Positions 20,429-30,537 of a DNA stretch of 64,000 nt are shown here, piece after piece. The first letter of the stretch is position 1, and each line of letters starts with the position of its first letter. Location of the stretch: positions 2,356,001 through 2,420,000 of the forward strand of contig OX637354.1 in NCBI GenBank assembly GCA_951799405.1. The letters are read 5' to 3'. The notes beneath the pieces were generated by a model. The model was given only the letters and a program-made list of their open reading frames with translations, searched no databases and had not been told where the DNA came from. The stretch is from Agapetus fuscipes. Its lineage: Eukaryota; Arthropoda; Insecta; Trichoptera; Glossosomatidae. A program made the translations under genes and the position numbers.

Positions 20429-20733
20429 TTTCAGAGGCTGCGAATGCTGTTTCGAGGGTCCGTTTTCTTTTAATCAAATTATGGAAAGAATTTGATTTTC
20501 TTCGACTTGAAAGCATTGAAAGTAAGAAACATTTTAAACAGATTGGTCGGACATTATGGATGGATTGCGATCTTACGTATATTCTAGTGACGACATGCTT
20601 TTTTGGATGAAGAAATGATCGTCAAGAAGAAATCGTGTATTTAAAAAAAAAACTTACATATCGTTCAAAGTTCATAGTGTGTTTTTTGATATGTAGGTTC
20701 TGCAAAAAAAATCAGGCAAACAAGTCTTATCCA
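20429..20733 (+). other. Probable 3' UTR and flank of the SDR gene
   Basis: Single-copy-looking sequence follows the stop. There is an A-run at 20641-20651 but no clear AATAAA that I would commit to. Confidence 0.4.
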
Positions 20734-20790
20734 TGATCGCAGAGGGCCCATGAGGTGTGACACACACAAAAACGGCGCTCTCTTAATTTG
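20734..20790 (+). mobile_element. SINE-B2 tail fragment
   Basis: GATCGCAGAGGGCCCATGAG, then ACACACAAAAACGGCGCTC. Confidence 0.6.
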
Positions 20791-20864
20791 TAATTTAACA
20801 TCAATTAGCCTGATGTTATTATTACTATTAGCCTCATGCAAACCTTCAGGTCAAGGAAAATTCA

Positions 20865-21120
20865 AAATAAGGTTGGTATGAGGCTGACCACCCATACTGT
20901 ATAAAATGGTTCACTTATACAATGTCACCCCTGTTTCAGGGAAGGTCGGCAAAAGTTACAGGGCTTATTTTCATTTGAGGTTTGTATTTTAACCCCATTA
21001 AAACCTTCGAGGATAACGCAGCAAGAAATTACACTATATGCGTAGCTGAGTTGCGTTTTATTTCACGTGTCTTTTTGTGGGCATGAATTTATAAATTAAA
21101 ATGTAAATACGTCTTTGCCT
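20865..21120 (+). mobile_element. V unit with a SINE-A scrap inside
   Basis: V runs from GGTTGGTATGAGGCTGACC to TTTGTATTTTAACCC. A SINE-A tail (GAGGATAACGCAGCAAGAAA to TAGCTGAGTTGCGTT) occupies about 20993-21058. V sequence then resumes (CACGTGTCTTTTTGTGGGC). Confidence 0.65.
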
Positions 21121-21234
21121 CATACATGATGGATTATTATAAACTAAAAATCAAATATATCAAAAATCTTTTAAACGGTTTTATATTTTTTTATTGATTG
21201 TAGAGGCATTAACTTTGTAATCGTTCATCATTAA

Positions 21235-21301
21235 GGATAAAAGAAAAACAGCTTTGTTTTCGATTCAAGTAATCGAAAACAAAGCTGTTTTTCTTTTATC
21301 C
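21235..21301. repeat. Near-perfect 31-bp-arm hairpin
   Basis: The left arm GGATAAAAGAAAAACAGCTT... and its complement at the right enclose a five-base loop (CAAGT). The inner part (TTTTCGATT / AATCGAAAA) resembles the Penelope-like motif surroundings. Confidence 0.75.
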
Positions 21302-21362
21302 CTAGTTTTTACATTATTTATTATCACATACTAGCAGTACCCGGCGTGTTTCACAACGCCTT

Positions 21363-22407
21363 TTGTGCATGTGGAATCAATTTATTTCCACAGATAAAAG
21401 AGGCAGCATTTACGCAACAACAGAACCACAAAAATATTGTAATCCAATCGGAATCAAAGGAAGAATGACAGGTGAACTTGAAAGAAGAGTAATGAAGGGC
21501 AGGTGTGTACTGGGTGCCACAGCTTGTATCGCCAAAAATCAAAACATATCTAAAAATGCTCGATTGGCGGTACGCAGTGGCATACTTTTACCCACCTTGA
21601 TGTATGGAAGCGAGGCCTGGACGGTGAATGAAAGTGAAATTAGTAAAGTCCATACTGTTGAAATGGACTTTCTAAGAAGTATGATTGGGAAAAAACGGAG
21701 TGACAGGGTGAGGAATGATTTTGTAAGAAAAGAATGTGGTGCAAAAGAAAGTGTGAAAGTGAAGATTAAAAGAAGTTTGTTAAGATGGTTTGGGCATATG
21801 GAGAGAATGAATGAGGAAAGACTGACGAAGAAAGTATATGTTGGTAGAATAGATGGATGTCGTGGTAGAGGAAGACCGAGAAACGTATGGATGGACCAAA
21901 TATCCGAAATTGCGAATGAATGGAATATCCAGAGTCATAATAAAAGAAGAGCTTGTATGAAGAAGGTTATGACTCTGGAGGAAATGAAAGAAGTATGCAA
22001 GGATAGAAAGAAATGGCGGTTGATCTGTGATGTTGGCGGCTAGGGTTTGTTAAAGTGAAATTGGTTTTATGATTTAGTTTTTTATGTCCATGTATATATT
22101 GTTATTTTTATTCTTTGATTTAAAAAATGTAATTTGTCATGTATGTTCCTTGACTTATAGGTTGTTATGCGGCTGACCACCCATAATATAAAAATTGGTT
22201 CACTTTGCCAATGTCACCCCTGTTTCAGGGAAGGACGGCAAGAGTTGCAAGGCTTATGTTCATTTGAGATTGGGTTTTTATATTGTAGGTCCACATGCGG
22301 CATGTGTTAGCGCGAAATTATACATATCTGCTTGTGGGAATGCATTTAGTGTAAATCTTAAATGATATATATCTTTGCAGCTTAGATTAGATTAGATTAG
22401 ATTAGAT
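21363..22407 (+). mobile_element. R4 LINE 3' end with V 3' region, best copy
   Basis: An open frame to the stop near 22041 carries about 190 codons of RTE-like C-terminus: GRMTGELERRVMKGRCVLGA, LMYGSEAWTVNESEISKV, RSMIGKKRSDRVRNDFV, LLRWFGHMERMNEERLTKKV, RGRGRPRNVWMDQISEIANE, MKKVMTLEEMKEVCKDRKKW. After 105 bp of spacer follows a complete V unit (22148-22407) with a four-fold (TTAGA) tail. This arrangement defines V as the R4 3' region. Confidence 0.85.
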
Positions 22408-22544
22408 CAAAATTCACAATTCTTTTCTAGATTGTTTTTTTACGTTTTTGAAAAATTGGTCTAAAACTGTTGAGCGGTAAGGCCAGGCATAAGAAACAAC
22501 AATTGCGGTGCAACTCGTACTAAGGGTACTGTTCTATTTTAAGT
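22408..22544. other. Spacer with a DNA-element end
   Basis: 22505-22525 (GCAACTCGTACTAAGGGTAC) equals the terminal phrase of the outer element at 63925-63942. Confidence 0.45.
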
Positions 22545-22706
22545 ATGTGATGTTTTGTCATTGCGATGTACTTTCCTGTGATGTTTTGTCATGTGTCGTT
22601 CTGTCATGTGCCGTTCTCTAATGAGCCGTTCTGTCATGTGTAGTTCTGTCATGTCACATGTGTTGTTCTCTCACAAGTCGTTCTGCCATGTTTCGTTCTC
22701 TCATGT
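22545..22706 (+). repeat. Short tandem array, TTCTGTCATGTG-type unit
   Basis: About eight imperfect units of 15-22 bp built on GTTCTGTCATGTG. A related inverted form is at 15070-15115. Confidence 0.65.
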
Positions 22707-22907
22707 CAACCCCGGTTCAGGGAACGGCGGCAGGAGTTGCAAGGTTTATGTTCATGTAAAGTTTTGCTTATTTGTATGCACACATGCAGAATGTGTAGGC
22801 GCGAAACCACATGTGCTTGTCTGTGGGCATGCATTCAATATGAGCCTTAAATGTTAACAAAGATATGTAAAGCAAAGATTTGCAGCTTAGATTATAGATT
22901 ATAGATG
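22707..22907 (+). mobile_element. Diverged V subfamily (GGCGCGAAAC type)
   Basis: CCCCGGTTCAGGGAACGGCG, GCACACATGCAGAATGTGTA and a TTATAGATTATAGAT tail. The same variant occurs at 54138-54348. Confidence 0.7.
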
Positions 22908-23092
22908 TCACATGTCGCACGCTTAATAATAAAGAGCAAAAACTCAAAAATTGGGAAAATCGAGATTTTGTAATAAAACGCAAGAACAATGCCTTTTTCA
23001 TCCCTACAAGTTGTACTGGTTGTCTAAACTTCAAACGTGATTTCCCAACATTCTTATTTTTTTAGTTATTGCTCTTTATGATGAAGCGTGCT
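22908..23092. mobile_element. MITE-2, second copy
   Basis: GTCGCACGCTTAATAATAAA at the left and TTTATGATGAAGCGTG at the right. The interior matches 4740-4930. One internal stretch is deleted compared with the first copy. Confidence 0.7.
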
Positions 23093-23413
23093 AATTGTAT
23101 TGTTCTGACAAGTATGCTCAAACCCTCTTCATACCCGTCCTGTATGTACCTGTATGTGTCAGAAGGACCCACAGCACATGGAGTCGTTTTGTCACTGTGC
23201 CGTTCTACCATGGAACCGTTGCTCGCCCCCTTGAGGTGGGATACACCTTGTTATTGTTGCAAGTTCGCGCAGTTGTCGGCGATTGTCGCAGCAGCTTCCA
23301 GACGCACCCCGCGACAGATATATTCGGATTAAACTTTTTAAACAAATGTTGCAAGATGCACTGCCAGGGATCCAGCCAGCAAATTAATAGACAGTTAAAC
23401 TTACATATCGCCA
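23093..23413. other. Unassigned, partly repeated
   Basis: GCTCAAACCCTC and TAGGACCCACA-type phrases recur near 49972-50035. Nothing coding recognised. Confidence 0.35.
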
Positions 23414-23478
23414 ACATTGGCAAAGTGAACCATTTTTTACAGTATGGGTGGTCAGCCTCATCCCAACCTATATGTAGG
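23414..23478 (-). mobile_element. V head fragment
   Basis: ATTGGCAAAGTGAACCATTT to CCAACCTATATGTAGGTCA. Confidence 0.6.
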
Positions 23479-23479
23479 T

Positions 23480-23955
23480 CAAACAAGGACACGAAAATGC
23501 CTGTTAACCTGAAACGCAGGGTCTATGAGTCGTGCGTGCTTCCAGTATCCACCTATGGCTTGGAAACAAAAGGGCTCACTCAGTATAGCGCTAACAGACT
23601 GAGGACGTGCCAAAGAGCCATTGAAAGGAGGATGCTGGGAATCAGCCTCAGAGACATGGTTCTAAACCAGGAGATCTGTAGACGCACTAGTGTCATTGAT
23701 GTCATACAGCGAGGGGTCGGCTTAAAGTGGCGCTGGGTTGGTCACGTCGCAAACAAAGACCATGACTGGAAAGGATCGTCCAGTGGGGGTCCAGGATGTC
23801 CAAGCGGGGAGCGGAGAGACCCCAACTGAGGTGACTGGACGACATAAAGGGAACTGCAGGCAGAGTATGGCTGAACACAGCAGCTGATAGACAGGAATGG
23901 GGAAGATTGGAGTAGGCCTATGTCCTGAAAGGCTGAGGAAGGAAGAAGAAGAAAG
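23480..23955 (+). mobile_element. R2 LINE 3' end
   Basis: Open plus frame: MPVNLKRRVYESCVLPVSTY, GLETKGLTQYSANRLRTCQR, IERRMLGISLRDMVLNQEI, VIDVIQRGVGLKWRWVGHVA. A frame change near 23770 then gives the DWKGSSSGG track. It ends in a GAAGAAGAAGAAAGG tail. This copy reaches further 5' than the other R2 copies. Confidence 0.8.
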
Positions 23956-24172
23956 GTAAAACTAAATAGTTACTGATTCACTGATTTGAGAAATTGTAGA
24001 TTAAAAAAATTATTGGGTGCAACTTTTCACAGTAAGAGAACTAATTATAAGGAATTGCTCATGACAAATTCTGTTAAATTATAAACATCAGAATTTCGCT
24101 CACATAAAATAGGAAAAAATGTGCATTTATCTGAGAAACCCATGTTAGCTTAATATTGTTAATAATCTATAT

Positions 24173-24376
24173 TGTCGGTGTTATGGCCGCGGGGATAAAG
24201 TCAGGTTATTTGGAACCGGATAACGTTGGTTCGAATCTCGCGACGATAACTTCGACCCTGGTTCAACAGATGCCGTTGCATGCACACAAGCTTCTGTTTT
24301 CGCATGAAGACAACTTGCCAGGCAAAATAGGTTGGTGGATTGCATTCCTTTCCACAAATCTATTAAAAAAAAAAAA
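24173..24376 (+). mobile_element. SINE-D (tRNA-like)
   Basis: Head GTGTTATGGCCGCGGGGATA, then GGTTCGAATCTCGCGACGAT and CCTGGTTCAACAGATGCC, ending in an A-run at 24363-24380. Related pieces are at 26313 and 43630. Confidence 0.6.
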
Positions 24377-24476
24377 AAAAGCATGTCAATTATTCAGTTT
24401 CATCTTTAAGGTACTCGTATGTGTAAGACACCTAGAGCTTTTTGAGTCAAAGACAGATATCACAGTGGCGATTTCT

Positions 24477-24503
24477 AGCCCGATCGATAGCTCAGTTAAT
24501 AAT
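24477..24503 (+). mobile_element. SINE-A head scrap
   Basis: GCCCGATCGATAGCTCAGTT only, next to an AAT run. Confidence 0.5.
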
Positions 24504-24507
24504 AATA

Positions 24508-24803
24508 ATATTAGGATGATTTATTTGGTGAGCGCTGTTTTTGTATATATCACACCTCAAGAGCCCTCTGCGAGCTTGGTCGTCGCTGTAGAAAGCGCCA
24601 ATTCTCAAGCAAGACCCAGTTGTTGTAAGGTTGGATGGACCTTTCAGTGACCGGTCTTTGGTAAAGGCTTATGAATTTTTCAACTCAGCGAAGAGCACAT
24701 TCGAAATATAAATGGTATATTATTTTGTGCTCCGCCGGGATCCGAATCCACAACCTTCCATTTACGAGTCCGAAGTGTTGCCACTGGACTACGGATCGGT
24801 CCA
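24508..24803 (-). mobile_element. SINE-B2, near full length
   Basis: Minus-strand head CCGTAGTCCAGTGGCAACAC, B-box-like GGATTCGGATCC, body, and tail ending in TAATATTATTATT. It starts three bases after the 5S-like sequence, in the same orientation. Confidence 0.75.
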
Positions 24804-24806
24804 AGA

Positions 24807-24923
24807 TGCCAACGACACGCGGTGTACCTGAGCGGTAACCCATCCAAGTACTATCCGCGCCCAATGTTGCTTAACTTCGGTGATCTATGGGAACCGGTGC
24901 TTTCAACATGATAACGTCGTTGA
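24807..24923 (-). rRNA. 5S rRNA-like sequence, probably a pseudogene
   Basis: The minus strand reads as a full-length 5S rRNA of about 117 nt: GTCAACGACG start, CATGTTGAAAGCACCGGTTC, the box-A-like GAAGTTAAGCAACATTGGGC, box-C-like GTACTTGGATGGGTTACCG, and the GTGTCGTTGGC end. Several positions differ from what is usual for animal 5S (for example in the loop after CCGGTTCCC, and GGGCGCGGATAG). No T-run terminator follows. It is probably a dispersed pseudogene or a SINE part, since a SINE-B head follows at once. Confidence 0.75.
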
Positions 24924-24929
24924 CAAAAC

Positions 24930-25103
24930 GTTGATAGAGTTCTTGCATTTTATGCTAATAGCTCGGGTTCGAATCTACCGAGGGTGTAAAAAATGATTAT
25001 GTCCAAATTAAAAAATAAAATACAAGCAAGGATTAATCAGCCTTTGCGAGAAATGAGTTGGCGTAAGGCCGGCCCCCTTAAATATAAAAATAATTCCTGC
25101 CAT
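24930..25103 (+). mobile_element. SINE-A, gapped
   Basis: GTTGATAGAGTTCTTGCATT, GCTCGGGTTCGAATCTACCG, and the GGCGTAAGGCCGGCCCCCTT block. The middle is shortened. Confidence 0.65.
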
Positions 25104-25507
25104 CTACTACTCGATGTGTTCCCCGGCAGGTAGGGATGTGATTGTTCCGCGGACGCTGTTTACGCGATGGAACTCTGCGGAAAACTTCTCTACAGTAGCG
25201 GAATTTATCACGCCTGTCCGCGACTTTTGATTTACGTGCCGCGTCCCCTCCCTAGCGCCGCGCAAATTACACATCACTAGTGGAGTGACGTCATTGTCAT
25301 ATTTTTTTAGCAATTTGTTACGTCATTTGTTAAAATTTGTTGCCGCGATACAACCTTTTGGATTCTCCGAATTTTTTGACGTTAAAAATGTGAAAGTACT
25401 TTTTTATTGACGCATTTCATATTGGAAAGGAGTGGCTTTGGGATCCTGGATCTTGATGAAGTAGTGGATTCTGTGCTTTTTGGGATCCCAGCACTATATA
25501 TAATTTA
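25104..25507. other. Unassigned sequence
   Basis: Relatively GC-rich at 25115-25275. I find no motif or splice sites I would support. Confidence 0.3.
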
Positions 25508-25693
25508 TAATCTAAGTTGCAAGGATATATTCATTTGAAGCTCTCAAATGTATGCCCAAAAACAAACACGTGTAGTTCGCGCTTACAAATTCTGAATGTG
25601 TACTTACAAATAAAATCCAAACCTCAAATGAACATAAGCCCTACAACTTTTGTCGACCTTCCTTGACACAGGGGTGACATTGGCAAAGTGAAC
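25508..25693 (-). mobile_element. V unit, headless
   Basis: From the TATAATCTAAGTTGCAAGG tail to GACATTGGCAAAGTGAAC. Confidence 0.7.
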
Positions 25694-25941
25694 ACTGGTT
25701 CTTCAATAATAAAACCTATAGTTCTTGTGTTTACAGAAGTAAAAATTACAGAAGGAGAAACAATGTTGTCTCTTTAAAAGTCAGAAAGGAAGTCAATAAA
25801 AAGTATAAAACTTTATAAAACTTAAAAGGTCAATAGTACCAACTTGGAGAAATCAAAATTATAACATGAATTGCTATTTTTTTTACCTACCAATTGAATT
25901 AATTTGAATGTCAAAAAAAGGTTAATTAAAATATACATAGA
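25694..25941. other. Unassigned AT-rich sequence
   Basis: Nothing recognised. Confidence 0.3.
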
Positions 25942-25948
25942 TGTCAAA

Positions 25949-26262
25949 TCTCCGGTCCGGTGCTCAGTGGTAACACTGCGGACTCTGAATGGGAAGGTTT
26001 TGGGTTCGAATCCCGGCGGAGCACAAAAAATATACCATTTATATTTTCAAATTTGCTCTTCGCTGGGTGATTCGCTCTTGACCGGTCACCAAAGGTCCAT
26101 CCAGCCTTACAGCAACTGGGTCTTGCTTGAGTATTGGCGCTTTGTAGCGACGGCCAAGCTCGTACATCTCTGCGGCACTACAACAAGTGTCATAGACCCC
26201 TAGAGTCTCTAGAATCTAGGGAGTCTCCCACGCAGGATTTCTTAAAAAAAAAAAAAAAAAAC
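25949..26262 (+). mobile_element. SINE-B1, full length with target duplication
   Basis: TGTCAAA at 25942-25948 and 26263-26269 is the target duplication. The head is CCGGTGCTCAGTGGTAACAC with B-box GGGTTCGAATCCC. The body passes through CTACAACAAGTGTCATAGAC, and the element ends in an 18-A tail. This is the reference copy for B1. Confidence 0.9.
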
Positions 26263-26312
26263 TGTCAAAGTATTTGTTACATATACAATCAAAGCTTTTT
26301 AAATATAATATT

Positions 26313-26345
26313 TGTCGGTGTTATGGCCTAGGGATCAAGCCAATA
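26313..26345 (+). mobile_element. SINE-D head scrap
   Basis: GTCGGTGTTATGGCCTAGGG then ATCAAGCC. Confidence 0.4.
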
Positions 26346-26356
26346 TTTTTGACTAG

Positions 26357-26455
26357 CGTATTATAAACTAACACAGACAAACCAAACACAACTATCAACA
26401 TCTTGCATATATTCTTAGCACTTCTTCAACTTTCGTATTATTTTTCTTACAATAT
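26357..26455 (+). repeat. 95-bp direct repeat, left copy
   Basis: Repeated at 26663-26757. Both carry AACATCTT, CTTAGCACTTCTTCAACTTT and CGTATTATTTTTCTTACAAT. They flank a V unit. Confidence 0.8.
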
Positions 26456-26461
26456 TATTCC

Positions 26462-26656
26462 AATGACTTATAGGTTGGTATATGGCTGACCACCCATGTT
26501 GTAAAAGTGGTTCACTTTGCCAATGTTTCAGGGAAGGACGGCAAGAGTTGCAGGGCTTATGTTCATTTGAGACTGGGTTTTTATATTGTAGGTCCACATG
26601 CGGCATGTGTGAGCGCGAAATTATGCGTGTCTGCTTTAACTTAAATTAGATTAGAT
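26462..26656 (+). mobile_element. V unit between direct repeats
   Basis: Head intact; the 3' part is shortened after ATTATGCGTGTCTGC, but a TTAGATTAGATA tail remains. Confidence 0.7.
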
Positions 26657-26662
26657 AAGATC

Positions 26663-26757
26663 AGTATTATTAACTAACACAGGCAAACCAAACAACTATC
26701 AACATCTTTCATATTCTTAGCACTTCTTCAACTTTCGTATTATTTTTCTTACAATGT
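26663..26757 (+). repeat. 95-bp direct repeat, right copy
   Basis: Differs from the left copy by a few small deletions. Much longer than a normal target duplication. Confidence 0.8.
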
Positions 26758-27718
26758 TCTTGCTATGAAATATTACTCGAGTAAGTAAACAAGTATAAGT
26801 GCAAGTAGAAAGTGCAAGTAAAAGTTCAAGTATTAAGATATATATTATGACCTTACAGGTAGGCATGAAGAAGGAAATGATCTAGTAGCATTACTAAGCA
26901 ACTCCCAAAACGTGTTTTTTCATTATCTAGATTTTTAGCAGTGACTTTGTGAAAGTTCATTTTAATAGATTAAAATAAAAATTGCTTTGTTTTAATTCGC
27001 ATGAGTTGTATTTTGTACTCGACCAGTTTCGGGAGAAGCAGTACGTCCCATCTTCAGGTGTAAATAGAAATTAAAATAGTCATCCCGCCTTTGGGATGAA
27101 CAAGAGTCATGAAAAGGCGCAATAAAAATATTGTATTATTATTATTATTAAAATAAAAAGTGTGATTTTTCATGTCTATTTTTACCAGTAGTATGATTAT
27201 GAGCTCTTTATGAGTTTATGATCTGTTTTTATTTTGGTATTATTATATTTTTACGAACGTATGAGTTCGTGGGGACATGAGCCTAAACACGCAGCTTGCT
27301 GGTGTGTGTGTGTGTGTGCCTCTAGCATAATCTTCTATGAAGTTGTGTGTACGTGTACCTAGGCACCTAGCTTGCTGGTGTGCGTGCGTCTGCCTCTAGC
27401 ATAATCTACTATGAGTTTGTGTGTACGTCTCTGGAATAGTGTCGAACACTTCTAGTGAAAGTATCTCGAACATGCAACTCTCTGCCGTCCAAATGACAAA
27501 GTAACGTCCACAAAGATTATATGTGCCAGGGAGGTCACTTGAAACATTGTAACGCGAAGACATAAGCTAGAGCGAGAAGAGTGATCAGTACTGTGAAACC
27601 AATATTGTGCAAAATAAATCTTGTTAAGACAAATTTCATAACAAAAAATATCATAACAATATTAAACCTTTTACTGCCAAAAAAAATAAAGACAAATTTT
27701 TGCATGGAAATTCTTCTT
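26758..27718. other. Unassigned, with a Penelope-like motif and tandem duplication
   Basis: 27024-27058 (-) holds CTGAAGA, GGGA/TCCC stem, GAAA, CTGGTC. A unit of about 70 bp with GCTTGCTGGTGTG and CCTCTAGCATAATCT is duplicated at 27288-27362 and 27362-27430, with a TG run in the first. Nothing coding recognised. Confidence 0.5.
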
Positions 27719-27780
27719 CTTTCTTCGGGAAGAACTCGATAAGAAGTTACACTAATTGCTCAGTTGCGTTAAGTTGCGTC
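27719..27780 (+). mobile_element. SINE-A tail fragment
   Basis: TAAGAAGTTACACTAATTGC then TCAGTTGCGTTAAGTTGCG. Confidence 0.5.
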
Positions 27781-27836
27781 ATCATAATTAATTTTAGTGC
27801 TTACGGACAGTTTACATAGTTTCCATTGGGACATAC

Positions 27837-27866
27837 ATACGGACGGATGGACGGACGGGCGGACAG
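27837..27866 (+). repeat. GGAC-rich short tandem repeat
   Basis: Five to six ACGG/GGAC units in a row. Confidence 0.6.
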
Positions 27867-28001
27867 GTTCAACATTTTTTTTTTAATTTCCTAGTGCAGG
27901 ACAACTCATTTCCGTTGAAATCTCAAAAGTTTTTTTCTTCATTAATACAAAACTTTATAATCAGTTGCCACGGACAGTTTTAAAGTAAATGCAGGCGATC
28001 C

Positions 28002-28312
28002 TATAATTTAAGTTGCAAAGATATGTTAACATGCAAGATTCATATTAAGTGTATGCCTTCTATAATAATCTATAATCTAAGTTGCAAGGATATATTCATT
28101 TAAAGCTCTCAGATGTAAGCCCACAAACCAACAAGTGTAGTTCGCGCTTACAAATGCTGAATGTGTACTTACAAATAAAATCCAAACCTCAAATGAACAT
28201 AAGCCCCACAACTTTTGCCGACCTTCCCTGAAACAGGGGTAACATTGGCAAAGTGAACCATTTTTTACAGTATGGGTGGTCAGCCTCATACCAACCTATA
28301 AGTCAAGGAAAG
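28002..28312 (-). mobile_element. V unit plus V tail scrap
   Basis: 28066-28312 is complete (TTATAGA tail type). 28002-28060 is the tail-side piece of another V. Confidence 0.75.
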
Positions 28313-28327
28313 CATAGAATTGTAATT

Positions 28328-28794
28328 ACGCGCTTATAAATGCTGCATAAACGCAACAAAGCTACACATATTTATAGTGTAACTTTTTGCCGCGTTATCC
28401 CCGAAGGGTTTTTGCATGTGGCGAGTGGAACCTATTTATTTTTACAGGTAAGGGGGCCAGCCTTACGCTAACCACTTCAGTTGAAGTGGAGGTTTCCCAA
28501 CTGCCGAGGGGGCTGGTACTCATTTCTTATGAAGGCTGAGTAAGCCTTGTCAGTATTTTAATTGGGGGTTTGAAATAAACACCGAAACGGGAAATCATTT
28601 CTGACACCCTCAGTGGCGTTCGAACCCAAGCTCACGGCATGGAATGCAAGCACTCTCCCAACTGAGATATCGACCGGAGAACACAAGTCCTGCAACTTTT
28701 GCCGACTTTTCCTTAAACAGAAGTGACATCGGCCAAGTGAATATTTTTTTACAGTATGGGTGGTCAGCCTCATACCGACCTACAAGTGAAGGAA
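28328..28794 (-). mobile_element. V unit split by SINE-A
   Basis: V middle (CGCGCTTATAAATGCTGCAT) at 28328-28347 and the rest at 28679-28794, with a SINE-A between, both on the minus strand. Confidence 0.65.
28349..28677 (-). mobile_element. SINE-A inserted in V
   Basis: Nearly full length, from the CAACAAAGCTACACATATTT end to the tRNA-like head GATATCGACCGG. Confidence 0.75.
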
Positions 28795-28984
28795 AATTTT
28801 ATAGATTGTTTTTCTTTAAATTGCCGTTAACGCTGTTTGCCAGCGGTCCCTTTTGTTCCTTGGCGTGTTTGCCTTTGAGAAGTTATTTTTAAAATGGTCG
28901 ATTCTTGGAATTAGCGCTCAGCGGCAGCGGCCACAGTAACAGCGGCGAGCTGGAGGGGCGCGGTAGTCCAAGGTGTACCTATTA
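28795..28984. other. Unassigned sequence
   Basis: GC-rich near 28915-28975. No feature recognised. Confidence 0.3.
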
Positions 28985-30500
28985 GTGTAAGAGCCGGCCG
29001 CACGAAACCTTACCTCATTTCTACCAGGCAGAGACTAGTAAGAGGTGATGCTCCACATTAATTACCTGCTTTAAGCACAAAAAAAAATATTCCAAACCTG
29101 GAGCGTTTTGAATGCGGCCATTTTTTTGTAAATTATAAAAAACAATATTTTGAAGTTAGTTGTATGAGCCATGGAAATAAAGTAAGCAATTATGATACTA
29201 CATACATTACTTGTAATAAGAGGATAAACATACTACAAATTTGTATTTCCAACCCTTCTTGTTGAGGAGAAAAGGGGGTAAAATGTTATTTTTTACAATA
29301 TATTTTGTAACTCAAAAACAAAAAAGAAAATATGATATTTTTGTACGTCAAATATAGGAACATAAATTTTTATACAATAATGACCTCTTACATATTTTTG
29401 CTATCTGCTATAGTTTCAGAGAAAATAAATTTTGAAGTGAAATATTATCCCAAAAACCGTTACGGCGTTTCCCGTTTTTTGGTCAAAATCCGGTTTGAAC
29501 GCCTTAGTGTTTGATTGTAAAAATATATAAAAAAATACCATCCCCTAGAAGATTAAATTGCCTGTAAAACTGTATGGATATTAACTATTTTATCGTGAAA
29601 GGTTTGAACAGAATAGCGGTTAATCTTGTGGTAACATATTTTGCGTGATATTATGATGATAATATGAAATCATCATAATATTACGCAGATACTCGTGCTA
29701 GATAGGCAGGTACTTATATACAACCATCAAAATACGTTATAAAAGTTAAACCGCTATAACATACAATCTTTTCACAATAAAATAGTAAATATTCATATAA
29801 TTTTAAGGGAAATTTAATCTTCTAGGTGATGGTATTTTTTATAAATTTTTAAAATAAAATACTAAGGCGTTCAAACCGAATTTTGAACCAAAAACGGGAA
29901 CTGCCGTAAAGTTTTTTGGAAAATGCTCTGAAACTACAGCAGATAGCGAGAATATGTAAGAAGTTATTTTTGTATAAAAATTTATGTTCTTATATTTGAC
30001 GTACAAAAATATCATATTTTCTATTTTGTTATTGAGTTATAAAATATATTGTAAAAAATAACATTTTACCCCTTTTTCTCCTGAACAAGAAGGGTTGGAA
30101 ATACAAATTTGTAGTATGTTTATCCTCTTATTACAAGTAATGTATGTAGTATCATAATTGTTTACTTTATTTCCATGGCTCATACAACTAACTTCAGAAG
30201 ATCGTTTTTTATAATTTACAAAAAAATGGCCGCATTCAAAACGCTCCAGGTTTGGAATATTTTTTTTTATGCGAAAAGCAGGTAATTAATATGGAGCATT
30301 AGTTTTTACTAGTCTCTGCCTGGTAGTCGATGAGGTAGTTTGCACCATTTTTTGGGCCTCTTTGAAGAGGCCGCATCCAAAACGCTCCAGGATAGGAAAA
30401 GGCAGATCTGTGAAAAAATCATGTACTCGATGCAAACTACCAGCCTGACCATGTCTCTGCCTGGTAGTCGATGAGGTAAGGTTTCATACGTCTAGCTCTT
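28985..30500. mobile_element. Long foldback element
   Basis: The arms run from about 28988 to 29660 and from about 29690 to 30500, as near-complete inverted copies. Paired landmarks: TAAGAGC at the left edge with GCTCTTA at the right, CTACCAGGCAGAGACTAGTA with its complement at about 30311-30331, TTCCAAACCTGGAGCG with its complement at about 30244-30260, and ATCATAATATTACGCAG-type sequence at the centre. The right arm holds an extra 130-bp duplication (about 30330-30465) containing the terminal phrase again. Short frames in the arms show no domain. Superfamily unassigned. Confidence 0.85.
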
Positions 30501-30537
30501 AGACTATTAAGATTTGGACGTGAGGGAAAATCAATAA

